Positions 45,876 through 55,493 of a stretch of 64,000 bases of DNA are shown piece after piece. Numbering within the stretch: position 1 is the first letter of the stretch; every line of letters begins with the position of its first letter. The notes beneath the pieces were generated by a model that made no database searches, was not told the DNA's origin, and saw nothing but the letters and a program-made list of their open reading frames with translations. The stretch is from NCBI RefSeq assembly GCF_024518675.1, contig NZ_JANIGL010000001.1:558001-622000 (forward strand), read 5' to 3'. The DNA comes from Pseudoalteromonas shioyasakiensis (GTDB lineage Bacteria; Pseudomonadota; Gammaproteobacteria; Enterobacterales; Alteromonadaceae). The position numbers and the translations under genes were made by a program.

Positions 45876-47153
45876 TTAGTCATTATCGCCAGCAGAGGTT
45901 TTTGGTAATTCTAAAGCCAGTTCATTAATAAAATCGTTTTTCAATTCATCAGTAATTGTTTTGACTTGCGTATGGATATCTCGGACTTGCTCTTCATTAT
46001 TAATTAAAGCCGTGCCAAGGTCAGTTTCAATGGCTGCAATCGCAGCTTTACTAGCCGCAATGCCGGTTAACATACGCTCTAGTGTATCTGTTGCTTGTTC
46101 ATCAGTGAGATAATCATCAAAACCGATCAACGCCTCTTGATCTTCTAATTGCCCTAATAAAACGGCTTCAAAAGCAATGATATTCGCTTTAATATTGGCT
46201 AATGAGCTCTTTGCATCAAGGCTTTCAACGTCTTCAGGGCATGCGGATGTACCACAAGAGTTTGGAAATATACCAATTGGCTCGGCAATTTTTTTGTCTT
46301 TAACTACTTCTGTGAGATAAAATAACGCATCAGAAATATGATTTAACGCCACATGGGGGCTATCAAACTGTGAACCTGCTTGGCCAGCGGTTTTAAGCTG
46401 CATTGCAAAACCATTATCGCCTTGCCATTTATCTAGCAGTTCAGCACTTGAGTTAATAACATCTGTCGCGGCTGTTACAGCAAATTCACAGCGCGCAATT
46501 TTCCTCTCATGTATGGTGCGGCTATTCCAATTGGCTAATGCATCATTGGTAACACTACAGTGATGATCGAATTGCTGATTAAATAGCACATGTTGCAGTG
46601 CAAACATGCCTCGTCGTGTTGCTGTACGAGCTGTAATATCATATGGACGCGACGCATCTTGATTAATCATATTATCTTGATGATAAACCACATCCTGATC
46701 GATACCACAGCGGCTAATTGATGGCCAAGAGTAAATACGACTTTTTAATTCGCCATTATTAGTAACTAATGGCCCAACTTGCATCATTTCTGCCTGCTGC
46801 CAGCTAGCCATCGTATCTAACCAAGCTGATTGTGCTTGACCCAAGGCTGCAATTGCTTGCTCAGAACTTGATTGAACGCTCTGTTGTTCTAGATGACAAT
46901 ACTCGCTAATAGCCTGCTGCTGCGACTGTGCTTTGTTTTGAAATAATTCGAATGTTTTGCTGATAACATTATCAACTAAATTAGCTACTAACTGTGCCTC
47001 ATCAAAGTCTGAGCCGGTACTCGGCTGTGTCACTTCATTTGATGTATCATTAAACCCTGCGCCTTGGCTACTTGAAGTGCTTTCACCACATGCTGTAATT
47101 GCAATTGCAACGGCAATACTTAATGCTATTTTGCTAAAATTTGCTTTATACAT
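45876..47153 (-). CDS. Imelysin-family lipoprotein with an altered signature motif
   Basis: A 425-residue predicted lipoprotein (lipobox ITACGES, cysteine at about 22) of the imelysin family, periplasmic or surface proteins tied to iron acquisition. The internal RIYSWPSISRCGID and the paired cysteines near residues 86 and 149 fit the family. The usual GxHxxE position reads GMFALQ (182-187), so the histidine and glutamate are replaced by phenylalanine and glutamine. It may therefore bind metal differently or act as a scaffold. It lies between a DUF4856 gene and the TonB-dependent receptor and is cotranscribed with them. Confidence 0.82.
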   Translation of the reverse strand: MYKANFSKIALSIAVAIAITACGESTSSSQGAGFNDTSNEVTQPSTGSDFDEAQLVANLVDNVISKTFELFQNKAQSQQQAISEYCHLEQQSVQSSSEQAIAALGQAQSAWLDTMASWQQAEMMQVGPLVTNNGELKSRIYSWPSISRCGIDQDVVYHQDNMINQDASRPYDITARTATRRGMFALQHVLFNQQFDHHCSVTNDALANWNSRTIHERKIARCEFAVTAATDVINSSAELLDKWQGDNGFAMQLKTAGQAGSQFDSPHVALNHISDALFYLTEVVKDKKIAEPIGIFPNSCGTSACPEDVESLDAKSSLANIKANIIAFEAVLLGQLEDQEALIGFDDYLTDEQATDTLERMLTGIAASKAAIAAIETDLGTALINNEEQVRDIHTQVKTITDELKNDFINELALELPKTSAGDND

Positions 47154-47244
47154 TTCTACTTCCTATACAACGACAAAAAGGCTAGTTTCAAACCTAAGTC
47201 ATCCACTAACCTTTATATTGGCTTATTTGCCTATGTCACTTGGC

Positions 47245-49005
47245 TTACCAGTTGCTAACATTCTCAGCATTAAAACCATAAACTTGCTGCATCAACTCGC
47301 GTGCTTGTTCTAAGTCCGCTTTATATTCAGCAATAGCATCAGCACTCGTAATCACCGGCGCATCAGCAAATAGAGTATGTAATTGCGCAAATTGACCTTC
47401 ATTTTCTTCGGCATTAAAAGGAGTGAATGGGCTAAATTGAAAGTTCAATGCAAAACCTTTCATCTCGGCGAAATGTTTTGCTAAATTAGTAAAATCATCT
47501 GCCGTGTACTCACCTGAAGCAATTGTGTCTAAATCGGCAATAGTATCATTGATATAATGAACAACCGTTGCGGCAATGGCATATTCCCAATTGGCAACTG
47601 CATCATCACGATATCCTTCAAGCTCAGCCATTTGCTCATCAGTTAAATCGTTGCCAACCGCTTCATTAATAAGCTTACGACCGGCAATAAATGCGTTCAT
47701 CGCTGCTGCGGTAAAATCAGTACGAACTTCTGCACCTCGGTCACGTTTTGCAGCATTCGTTGAGTTTCCCCAGTTATATTCTGACGCTAAATCAATTTGA
47801 CCATCACTTGAGTAATCATTGTAACCCGCTTTAAATTCATCGCGGCCATCTTTGCCAGCAATTTCATCATCGCTGTATTCTAAGTAATTACGTGCTGCAC
47901 CAAAATAACCAAAGCCTTCATCAAATTGATGTTCTAAAGCAGTGTATAAAGTGCCATCTTTTTGGCTTGTTGTATTATCAGTCTCTAAGCCTTGCTCAAG
48001 GTAGTCATCTGTTCCCTGAGAAAACATAACAGCACCTAGAGTGTGTTTTTGGATTAATTGATTTAAATCTAAACCTTGCTCAGTGATATATAAATTGGTG
48101 ATTGGGTTACCCGCAGGGTCTGTTAACACTTCACCACTATTATGTTTATCTATATTGGCAGCTAACAAATCAAAGTAATAATAAATGAGGCCTTCAGGCG
48201 TTTTTGCTTGTGTACCAAAATCAGTCCAGCCTACAAATGTGCCTTCTGTTAGCCATTCTTTATACATTTTGGCACCATCATTACCTGCCACTTTACCCGT
48301 AAGCTCTTTACCTGATTCAGAAATATCAAAAAAAGATTTTTGTTTGCTATCTGTTGGTACAAAGCTCATGCTGTTATCTCTAACAGCTTCATAGTCACCC
48401 CAAAGTGCCATTAATTGTGCTTTAACGCTTTCACCTGTAAGACTGTTATTAGTTACATATTCAGCAGTTAACTGGCCAACGTAACTTTTAATTTCAGCAG
48501 ATAAGGCATGACGTGCAATTTGACCGGTATAACTGACTGACGAACCATTACCAAGCTTAGAGGCAAATTCATATACATTTTCACCATCAACAGCTTCGAT
48601 ATCATCAACACTGATGGCTAATTCTTTGCTAAATGTTAACCCTTCTGCATCAGTCACTGTGATAGCAACAGTCACTTCAGATTCTTGCTCATAGTTTAAA
48701 GCAATGCCATCTTTAAGTTTAAGCGTCGTGTCATTAACAATTTCAAATCTATCTTCGCCATCAGCAAGCGTAAAGCTTAGACCTGATTCACTGTCGTCAC
48801 TGGCTGACAAACTACCGACTTGGGCTGCTAACACATCATCACTCACTGCTGAGTTAGATAAGGAAATATCGGTAGGGGCTGTATTCGTTGGTACGCTTGT
48901 ATCAGTGTCATTATTGTTATCGTTTGAGTCTGAACCACCACATGCAGTTAAACCAAGTGTCGCTGCCAAAATAGCAGTACTAAGAAGTGTTTTTTTCAAT
49001 ATCAT
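47245..49005 (-). CDS. DUF4856-family lipoprotein with a cadherin-like N-terminal domain
   Basis: A 586-residue predicted lipoprotein (lipobox LTACGGSD, cysteine at about 22). After a low-complexity Asn/Asp linker, residues about 40-135 look like a cadherin-like domain (DISLSNSAVSDDVLAAQVG onwards, with acidic calcium-type positions). The rest (about 138-585) matches DUF4856, including NVYEFASKLGNGSSVSYTGQ. DUF4856 proteins commonly neighbour imelysins and TonB-dependent receptors, suggesting an iron-related surface partner. It is the first gene of the operon, and the Fur-box-like sequence lies just upstream. Confidence 0.8.
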   Translation of the reverse strand: MILKKTLLSTAILAATLGLTACGGSDSNDNNNDTDTSVPTNTAPTDISLSNSAVSDDVLAAQVGSLSASDDSESGLSFTLADGEDRFEIVNDTTLKLKDGIALNYEQESEVTVAITVTDAEGLTFSKELAISVDDIEAVDGENVYEFASKLGNGSSVSYTGQIARHALSAEIKSYVGQLTAEYVTNNSLTGESVKAQLMALWGDYEAVRDNSMSFVPTDSKQKSFFDISESGKELTGKVAGNDGAKMYKEWLTEGTFVGWTDFGTQAKTPEGLIYYYFDLLAANIDKHNSGEVLTDPAGNPITNLYITEQGLDLNQLIQKHTLGAVMFSQGTDDYLEQGLETDNTTSQKDGTLYTALEHQFDEGFGYFGAARNYLEYSDDEIAGKDGRDEFKAGYNDYSSDGQIDLASEYNWGNSTNAAKRDRGAEVRTDFTAAAMNAFIAGRKLINEAVGNDLTDEQMAELEGYRDDAVANWEYAIAATVVHYINDTIADLDTIASGEYTADDFTNLAKHFAEMKGFALNFQFSPFTPFNAEENEGQFAQLHTLFADAPVITSADAIAEYKADLEQARELMQQVYGFNAENVSNW

Positions 49006-49058
49006 TATTTTACCGTTTTAGTGTGTGACTATTAACGGTAATTCTACACACCAAACCA

Positions 49059-49077
49059 AATGCAAATCAATAGCATT
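49059..49077. promoter_or_regulatory. Fur-box-like sequence upstream of the iron operon
   Basis: The 19 bases starting AATGCAAATC match the Fur consensus AATGATAATNATTATCATT at 14 of 18 defined positions and are nearly palindromic. They lie 54-72 bases upstream of the DUF4856 start, the position expected for repression by Fur-Fe. The match is seen in the sequence; control of the operon is inferred from family knowledge. Confidence 0.6.
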
Positions 49078-49223
49078 TGCAATTATTTTTTAGTAAAGCT
49101 TAACTTTATATTAAGTTTTACTAAATATAAGTTCGAAAGAAAACAGCATAGTTAATCCTTAAGCATTAATTCATTGAAGGTTTGTTTATTAATATGTTAG
49201 CACAAAGCTAACAAATAGGAGTT

Positions 49224-49244
49224 AGAGCAGCCAATGGCTGCCCT
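49224..49244 (-). terminator. Weak terminator hairpin after sohB
   Basis: On the minus strand GGGCAGCC and GGCTGCTC pair around ATT with a mismatch. The following sequence is only moderately T-rich. It lies about 20 bases past the sohB stop. Confidence 0.45.
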
Positions 49245-49262
49245 ATGTAATTTAGGGGGGTA

Positions 49263-50288
49263 TTAAGGTTTTAATTTAGAGAAGTGTGAATATAAAGCTA
49301 CACCCGCTCGGTTCAGCGATGAAGACAAGCCTATTGCAAACTTGTCACTTAGGTTCTTTTTAATTTTATAACTTACTTTAAAAATTTGCTTATTTTCGTA
49401 TTGCGCCATAAGTACATCATCACTGGTATTAATTTCGTCTACTAAGCCCTTCTCTAGCGCTTGTGTGGCAAACCAATGTTCACCAGTAGCGACAGCGTCA
49501 ATATCTAAGCTTGGTCTTTGCTGCGTGACAAACGACTTAAATAAGCCATGGGTTTGTTCAATTTCTTCTTTAAACTTTTCACGGCCTTTATCTGTATTTT
49601 CACCAAATAATGTTAACGTTCGCTTATAATCACCAGCGGTGATCTGCTCAAACTCTATGTCGTTCTTTTTTAATATTTTATTAAAATTAGGAATTTGCGC
49701 TATCACACCAATCGAGCCAACAATAGCAAATGGTGCAGCAACAATTTTGTTCGCAACACATGCCATCATATACCCGCCACTTGCTGCGACCTTATCAATA
49801 GCCACTGTTAAGTTAATATCTGCTTTCGTTAATCGTTGTAGTTGAGACGCAGCTAAGCCATAGCCATGCACTACACCACCACCACTTTCTAATCTTACAA
49901 GTACACTGTCTTTTTCTTTATCAGCAAAAGTTAAAATAGCACTAATTTCTTCACGTAAGCTATCAACTTCATGAGCGTCAACACTGCCATTAAAGTCAAT
50001 TACATATAGTCTAGGTAAGGGTGCTGGTTGCGATTTTTTTGCCTCAGCTTTTTGTTTTTTCTGATACGTTTTTAATTCTTTTTTCGATAAAGTGCTCGAA
50101 ATAAAGTTATCTTTCAGTTCTGTTAATTGCTCAGATAAGTCATCTACAACAATCTCACCTTTTTTGCTTTTAGGTTTAACTGATGAAGCAACAACAATAG
50201 TCACAACTGCTATAGTAGCAATCACAAAAGTAACGGTTTTTGCGAAAAACAAACCATATTCATATAAAAATTCCAAAAATATCTCCAA
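49263..50288 (-). CDS. sohB: Inner-membrane protease SohB
   Basis: A 341-residue signal-peptide-peptidase-type serine protease anchored in the inner membrane by a helix at about 14-36. Motifs are the GGYMMACVAN region with nucleophile S170 (DKVAASGGYMM) and the general base K222 (AGDYKRTLT), the Ser-Lys dyad of S49 peptidases. The segment VRLESGGGVVHGYG is typical of SohB. A lysine-rich stretch (68-85) follows the anchor. It probably degrades signal peptides or misfolded membrane protein fragments. It is a single gene. Confidence 0.92.
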   Translation of the reverse strand: MEIFLEFLYEYGLFFAKTVTFVIATIAVVTIVVASSVKPKSKKGEIVVDDLSEQLTELKDNFISSTLSKKELKTYQKKQKAEAKKSQPAPLPRLYVIDFNGSVDAHEVDSLREEISAILTFADKEKDSVLVRLESGGGVVHGYGLAASQLQRLTKADINLTVAIDKVAASGGYMMACVANKIVAAPFAIVGSIGVIAQIPNFNKILKKNDIEFEQITAGDYKRTLTLFGENTDKGREKFKEEIEQTHGLFKSFVTQQRPSLDIDAVATGEHWFATQALEKGLVDEINTSDDVLMAQYENKQIFKVSYKIKKNLSDKFAIGLSSSLNRAGVALYSHFSKLKP

Positions 50289-50334
50289 GTACTTTTTATT
50301 TAATTAGCAACAATTTACCATGCTTTACAATAAA

Positions 50335-50359
50335 AAAAAGCCACACAAGGTGGCTTTTT
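50335..50359 (-). terminator. Terminator after the Pla-1/cef lipase gene
   Basis: AAAAAGCCAC and GTGGCTTTTT form a ten-base-pair stem around ACAAG, with A/T runs on both sides, about 30 bases past the lipase stop. Confidence 0.8.
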
Positions 50360-50388
50360 ACTTATTGGTTGAATTGAGTACTATAAAT

Positions 50389-52821
50389 CTATTCAGTTAC
50401 GACATCTGAGTTAGTAACTTGTAAAAACAAGCCACGACTTTTCAAGAAGCTAGCGATTTGCATCTGCATCTCAGACGTCACCGCAGGACTAGCCGCAGGC
50501 GACAACACTGAGCCATGGTCGCCATCAGTAAACTTGACCACATAACTGCTTGGTTCAGCATTAGGGCCTTGTGTCGTTGCGACCGACGATAAACCTAATA
50601 AATTAGCAAGTGGTAATGAACCCGCAAGAGGATTACTTACCGTTGTGGGTGGTATTACTTGGTCCGGTAAATTATCAGCGCCATCACCAACTACAACATT
50701 CATATAAACGGGTGTTCCAAGTGCCGCAAGAGAAGTTGCATAATTAGTTGGGTCACCGCTATCTAGTACTGTTTGAGCTGCAAACGCAAACTGCGTCATG
50801 ACATCTTGAATATTTGCAATTTTAGTTGTTTCGCCAGCACTTACCAATGAACCATAGTATTCTGAATATGCACATGTCACATAGGCTTGTTGATTCTCGC
50901 CATAAATACCACAGTTAGAGACTGCTTCATTAGACATATAAGCTGCGAATTCAGCCGATTCTGCTGTTCCTGCAGATAGTAAAACAGACCCTTGTACAAA
51001 TGGACCAAAACTCGCCGACTCTAGCAAGAAGCTTGCGATGCCACCACCACCACTTGCTAGGGCAACGGTATTGACATTAAATAATCCATCTATTTGACTA
51101 TCTAACGGCGTATTCGCTTGAGCCACAAATGCAGGGGCGACAATTGAACCTAATGAGTGCCCAATAAATGAGACATCAGATGAGTTTAATGTTGTGTCAT
51201 TTGTAAAATTAAGACCAAAACGTAAACCAAGTAAATCAGCTGCCGATTGTCTTAAGTTATCACGTGCAACTAATAGTGATTGTAGATTCATATAACCAAG
51301 CACAGACTTAGTTGTTGCATTGAAATCATCTTCTCCATCACCATCTACATCAATACCCCGTTCACCATGAACAGGATGATCAATGGCAACTGTGGCAAAG
51401 CCTTGCATGGTTAGAATTGCCGTTAATGCAAGCATATCTTCTTTTTTAGAGGTTATACCATGTTGCATAATGACAACTGGCCAACCATTTTCAGGCATTG
51501 TTAAGGCATCCATGTCTAATTGAGCACGAATTGCATTTAGAACTGGTAGAATGGGCTTTGTGATTTGCACAGGTACATTAGCCATACTCTGAGTCTTAGG
51601 AACTGAATTATATTTAGTTAAATGTTTTGTTGAGTCTAAGCCTAAGTCACGAAGGCGCCCATCACTTAGTGCAGCACACGTAGCGTCGTTGATAGAAATT
51701 GGATCTGTTTGGAACGCATCCCCGGCAGTAGCTTGAGCTCCCAGAACAGCGACCGCGTTATCGCACATGCCTTGCCAATATGTATCTGCTAAATCAGCAA
51801 CTTCAGTACCTTTGGGTGTTGATAGGTACATTGGTAGCATAATACTACCCTTTTGATACTCTGTTGCTTTGAAAAGTGCATACTCTGGTGTATCAGGCAA
51901 GCCTAATACTGTTTGTACATTGATCATAGTCTCTGGTGTAGAGGTTGATACTTGCAAAGCTGGCATGGGTAACGCTGAATTTTGTAAACTACCAGCAAGC
52001 ATTGATTTAATAGTGTTAAGTACGGGTCCTACTGATTGGATTGTCATGGCAGCAGAGTAAATAATTTCGTCTTTACTGATAGCTCCACCAGAGGTCACAA
52101 CATTTTCGTAACTATTAACTACCCCTTGCAGTGCAAGTTGTGATTCAGTAATCAAAGGCGCTTCTTGCTTAACCAAACCATAGGTAGATGAAGGCTCAAT
52201 TGAGCGACCAAGGGAGTCTTTTAATTCGGTTGTTAAAACATTTATGTACGAACTGCCCGCTTTAAATGGCTTAAGAGGGATAACTACCACGGCATCGCCA
52301 CTGGCTTGAGTTACGAAATCAACACCAAATGTAAGTTCACCCACTAACTTACAAGCAGCGCCTGCAGGTGCCTGTGAGCACTCTGCATCTGTTAAACTAG
52401 CCCCCATAATGACTTCAAAAATGCGTACGGCACCAGGCGCGCCTGCAGAGGCTGCATCTAAACTAACGCCATTAGGTACATCATCACTGACGAAGTTAGG
52501 CATTATCAAATCAATTTTATACGGAACTTGACTAGACCAGCCATCCAGTGCGCCTAAAGCCATAGAAGGATCTGCATAATCAGTTCGTGGTACTGAAACA
52601 CCATCCTCGTCTAGTTCATTAGGTATATTAATTGTGCCATCTTTTGTTCCGCTCATTAATAAATCATTAGGTACGGAAATATCCCCGTTGGCAGGGTCAA
52701 AATAAACGGTTGCTGTAGGAATAACCGGTGGAGTGTCATTTTTGACATCTTCTAACGTTTCACCGCCGCCGCAACCAGCAAGTGCTGCTGTAATTGCAAG
52801 TGAGAGTAGCATTTTTTTCAT
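50389..52821 (-). CDS. Pla-1/cef-family (VolA-like) surface lipase lipoprotein
   Basis: An 810-residue predicted lipoprotein (lipobox AALAGCGGG, cysteine at 17) of the Pla-1/cef extracellular lipase family, to which the Vibrio cholerae lysophospholipase VolA belongs. The start at 52821 (MKKMLLS) is supported by GGAG seven bases upstream; an ATG at 52839 has none. The nucleophile elbow is GHSLG (near residue 554), the oxyanion loop VVIMQHGITSKKED lies before it, and a histidine in DGDHGSV near the C terminus completes the triad. It likely cleaves lysophospholipids or acyl esters at the cell surface, feeding fatty acids to the cell. Confidence 0.85.
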   Translation of the reverse strand: MKKMLLSLAITAALAGCGGGETLEDVKNDTPPVIPTATVYFDPANGDISVPNDLLMSGTKDGTINIPNELDEDGVSVPRTDYADPSMALGALDGWSSQVPYKIDLIMPNFVSDDVPNGVSLDAASAGAPGAVRIFEVIMGASLTDAECSQAPAGAACKLVGELTFGVDFVTQASGDAVVVIPLKPFKAGSSYINVLTTELKDSLGRSIEPSSTYGLVKQEAPLITESQLALQGVVNSYENVVTSGGAISKDEIIYSAAMTIQSVGPVLNTIKSMLAGSLQNSALPMPALQVSTSTPETMINVQTVLGLPDTPEYALFKATEYQKGSIMLPMYLSTPKGTEVADLADTYWQGMCDNAVAVLGAQATAGDAFQTDPISINDATCAALSDGRLRDLGLDSTKHLTKYNSVPKTQSMANVPVQITKPILPVLNAIRAQLDMDALTMPENGWPVVIMQHGITSKKEDMLALTAILTMQGFATVAIDHPVHGERGIDVDGDGEDDFNATTKSVLGYMNLQSLLVARDNLRQSAADLLGLRFGLNFTNDTTLNSSDVSFIGHSLGSIVAPAFVAQANTPLDSQIDGLFNVNTVALASGGGGIASFLLESASFGPFVQGSVLLSAGTAESAEFAAYMSNEAVSNCGIYGENQQAYVTCAYSEYYGSLVSAGETTKIANIQDVMTQFAFAAQTVLDSGDPTNYATSLAALGTPVYMNVVVGDGADNLPDQVIPPTTVSNPLAGSLPLANLLGLSSVATTQGPNAEPSSYVVKFTDGDHGSVLSPAASPAVTSEMQMQIASFLKSRGLFLQVTNSDVVTE

Positions 52822-53074
52822 ATGATTTGCTCCGCACATAATCTTATTTTTATTGTGTGTTCAGTTAAATAAGTATAGTTAATAGTTCTATTTTACTGTC
52901 ATAGATATTGTCAATAATAGTTAAAATAATGTAATTAGTTTATTAATGAGACATTAGACCAGTTAAAGTTAACGTAAAGTTTCAGATTTCGCCACCTTAT
53001 TTTGCAATAAATTCGATAACTTGGGGATTTGCTATGTTAAAATCACAAAAATTGATACTTTTGGACCTTTACTT

Positions 53075-53827
53075 ATGCAGACTTATAAAGCAGCAAGTGA
53101 TGCCTTACAAGGCAAAGTTATTCTAATCACAGGTGCTGGTGATGGCATTGGTCGCGTTGCGGCCTTAACATATGCCAAGCATGGCGCTACAGTTATTTTA
53201 TTGGGTAAAACGACCCAGAAGCTAGAATGCGTGTATGACGAAATTATTGCTTTAGGTGGCCCCAAGCCAGCGATTGTGCCTATGGATCTAAAAGGTGCAA
53301 CAAAACAAAATTATCGTGATCTCGCTGCAACAATTGAACAACAATTTGGTAAATTAGATGGTCTATTAAATAATGCCGGTATCATCGGCTCTCTTGGGCC
53401 ATTAGAGCACTTTTGTACATCAACCTTTGACAACATAATGAAAGTGAACGTCACTGCACAAGCGATGATCACGAAATACATGTTCCCGGTGTTACGTAAA
53501 TCACCGAGTGCCTCTGTTATCTTTACCTCATCGGGAGTTGGCCGCCAAGGTAGAGAGTTTTGGGGAGCTTATGCTATTTCAAAATTTGCCGTTGAAGGCA
53601 TGATGCAAACATGGGCAGCTGAGGTAGGAAAAACACCGATTCGTATTAATTGCATCAACCCAGGAGCTACCCGTACATCTATGCGCGCAACAGCTTACCC
53701 TGGGGAAGACCGTGATAAACTAGCTACTCCAGAAGATTTAATGCCTACCTATTTATACCTAATGAGCGATGACTCAAAAGATATTAACGGCCAATCTTTG
53801 GATGCACAAACAAAGAAACCTACATAA
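53075..53827 (+). CDS. yciK: YciK-family short-chain dehydrogenase/reductase
   Basis: A 250-residue oxidoreductase of the SDR superfamily. The cofactor motif is TGAGDGIG (19-26), the stabilising NNAG occurs at 99-102, and the catalytic residues are S152/S153, Y166 and K170 (YAISK). The segment GAYAISKFAVEGMMQTWAAE matches YciK. The ATG at 53075 (MQTYKAASD) is preferred because it gives the family start; an upstream ATG at 53021 would add 18 residues. The substrate is unknown, as for E. coli YciK. It is a single gene ending in a strong terminator. Confidence 0.88.
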   Translation: MQTYKAASDALQGKVILITGAGDGIGRVAALTYAKHGATVILLGKTTQKLECVYDEIIALGGPKPAIVPMDLKGATKQNYRDLAATIEQQFGKLDGLLNNAGIIGSLGPLEHFCTSTFDNIMKVNVTAQAMITKYMFPVLRKSPSASVIFTSSGVGRQGREFWGAYAISKFAVEGMMQTWAAEVGKTPIRINCINPGATRTSMRATAYPGEDRDKLATPEDLMPTYLYLMSDDSKDINGQSLDAQTKKPT

Positions 53828-53836
53828 TATTTTACT

Positions 53837-53863
53837 AAAAAAGCCGCTTTTAGCGGCTTTTTT
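53837..53863. terminator. Bidirectional terminator between yciK and rluB
   Basis: AAAAAAGCCGCT and AGCGGCTTTTTT pair perfectly around a short loop between the convergent genes, ten bases past the yciK stop. Confidence 0.88.
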
Positions 53864-53886
53864 AATGGTTAATAACGTAATTTAAT

Positions 53887-54756
53887 TTAACGACGTTTAG
53901 TTTGCTTTACACGATTGTTGTGTTTTTTCACTGCTTTACGAATTTGATTGATTTTAGCACGCTTATCTTTACGCTTTTCAGGCATAACAGATAGTTTAGT
54001 TTGTGTCTCACGGCCTAACTTTACAGTTTTGCGTAAGTAATTAACTGTTTCTAAATCAAGCTCACTCCAACCCCCTTGAGGAAGGCGTTTATCAAGCTCT
54101 AACTTACCATAACGAATACGAATTAAACGAGAAACTTCAACCTCTTGCGATTGCCATAAACGACGCACTTCACGATTACGACCTTCTGTTAATGTCACAT
54201 TAAACCAACGGTTAATGCCTTCCCCACCTAGTGGTTTGATATTTAGAAATTTAGCAAAGCCATCTTCAAGCTCGACGCCCTTGGTTAAGTTTTTAATTGT
54301 TTCATTAGTCACTTCACCAAATACACGTGCCGAATACTCACGTTCAACTTCATAGCTTGGATGCATTAAACGATTAGCTAATTCACCATCATTAGTAAAT
54401 AACATTAAACCTGCGGTGTTAATGTCCAAACGGCCAACCGCAATCCAACGGTCTCCATCTATGCGAGGTAAGCGATCGAACACGGTACGTCGGCCTTCAG
54501 GATCTTTTCGAGTACACAACTCACCTTCTGGTTTGTTATACATAATGACACGACAAATGCGCTCGGCTTTCTCTTCTATTTTAACAGTATGGCCGTCTAC
54601 GCGAATTTGATCTGTCTCTTCGACGCGATCGCCTAATTTTGCAACCTTACCATTAACACTAACTCGATTGGCATCAATGTACTTTTCCATCTCGCGTCGT
54701 GAGCCTACCCCTGCACGGGCTAGGACTTTTTGTAACTTTTCACCTTGTATACTCAT
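53887..54756 (-). CDS. rluB: 23S rRNA pseudouridine synthase RluB
   Basis: A 289-residue pseudouridine synthase that modifies position 2605 of 23S rRNA in E. coli. An S4 RNA-binding domain (about 5-60: [20 protein letters not shown]) precedes the catalytic domain with D111 in the motif [12 protein letters not shown]. The stretch ESEV-like [13 protein letters not shown] is conserved among RsuA-family enzymes. A long basic C-terminal tail follows (about 240-289, [20 protein letters not shown]), typical of RluB. The start overlaps the end of scpB by four bases, so the two are coupled. Confidence 0.93.
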   Translation of the reverse strand: MSIQGEKLQKVLARAGVGSRREMEKYIDANRVSVNGKVAKLGDRVEETDQIRVDGHTVKIEEKAERICRVIMYNKPEGELCTRKDPEGRRTVFDRLPRIDGDRWIAVGRLDINTAGLMLFTNDGELANRLMHPSYEVEREYSARVFGEVTNETIKNLTKGVELEDGFAKFLNIKPLGGEGINRWFNVTLTEGRNREVRRLWQSQEVEVSRLIRIRYGKLELDKRLPQGGWSELDLETVNYLRKTVKLGRETQTKLSVMPEKRKDKRAKINQIRKAVKKHNNRVKQTKRR

Positions 54757-55343
54757 TCGGATAGTTCTCTCACAGAAGGATCACTTAATAACTGGTCTAT
54801 TTTACTTTGTTGCTGCTTTGGCAAATCGGGTAAGTTATCAAGACCGGTTAACGAAAAATAATCTAAAAATTGTTTTGTAGTAGCATATAGAGCAGGCCTT
54901 CCAGGCACTTCTTTATGACCAACTACGTGTACCCACTCTCTTTCAAGCAGGGATTTTATAATACCAGAGCCTACAGCAACCCCGCGCACTTGCTCAATTT
55001 CACCCCGTGTTATAGGTTGGCGATAAGCAATAAGCGAAAGAGTCTCTAACAGTGCACGCGAATACTTAGGTGCCCGCTCCTGAAATAACTGACTTAGCCA
55101 AGGGCTAAGGCTTTCACAAGCTTGAAAACGATAACCACTGCCCACTTCAACTAAACGAATGCCCCGAGTTTGATAATGAAGTTGAATTTGTTCAATTGCA
55201 TTATTCACTCTTGTCATAGAAACACTTAATTCACTTAATACCGTTTCTTTAAGGTGACGCTTAGTTAATGGCTTACCTGCAACAAAAATTGCCGCTTCAA
55301 TGATTTCAATTAATTGCTCATCACTAATTCGTTTTGTTGCCAT
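54753..55343 (-). CDS. scpB: Segregation and condensation protein B
   Basis: A 196-residue ScpB protein, a winged-helix accessory subunit that works with ScpA and SMC in chromosome condensation. Two winged-helix domains are expected (about 8-85 and 95-170); visible family segments are [38 protein letters not shown] and [21 protein letters not shown]. No scpA is present in the window, but rluB follows with a four-base overlap. scpA may lie elsewhere on the chromosome; in many gammaproteobacteria ScpAB coexist with or replace MukEF. Confidence 0.92.
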   Translation of the reverse strand: MATKRISDEQLIEIIEAAIFVAGKPLTKRHLKETVLSELSVSMTRVNNAIEQIQLHYQTRGIRLVEVGSGYRFQACESLSPWLSQLFQERAPKYSRALLETLSLIAYRQPITRGEIEQVRGVAVGSGIIKSLLEREWVHVVGHKEVPGRPALYATTKQFLDYFSLTGLDNLPDLPKQQQSKIDQLLSDPSVRELSE

Positions 55344-55449
55344 TTATAAACCATTTATAAATTAGAAGTGTAAAAAGGTTGGATCAGACTCGTGCTCTAT
55401 TATGACAGATCATTTGATAGGTTGGAAAAGTTATTAATGAAAACAGCAA

Positions 55450-55474
55450 AAATGCCAGCATAAAGCTGGCATTT
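55450..55474 (-). terminator. Terminator after the EF-hand lipoprotein gene
   Basis: AAATGCCAGC and GCTGGCATTT form a ten-base-pair stem with a five-base loop. It lies about 20 bases past the lipoprotein stop; the U tract on the minus strand is moderate (TTTTTG). Confidence 0.7.
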
Positions 55475-55493
55475 ATAATCGCGGGCATCGCAA

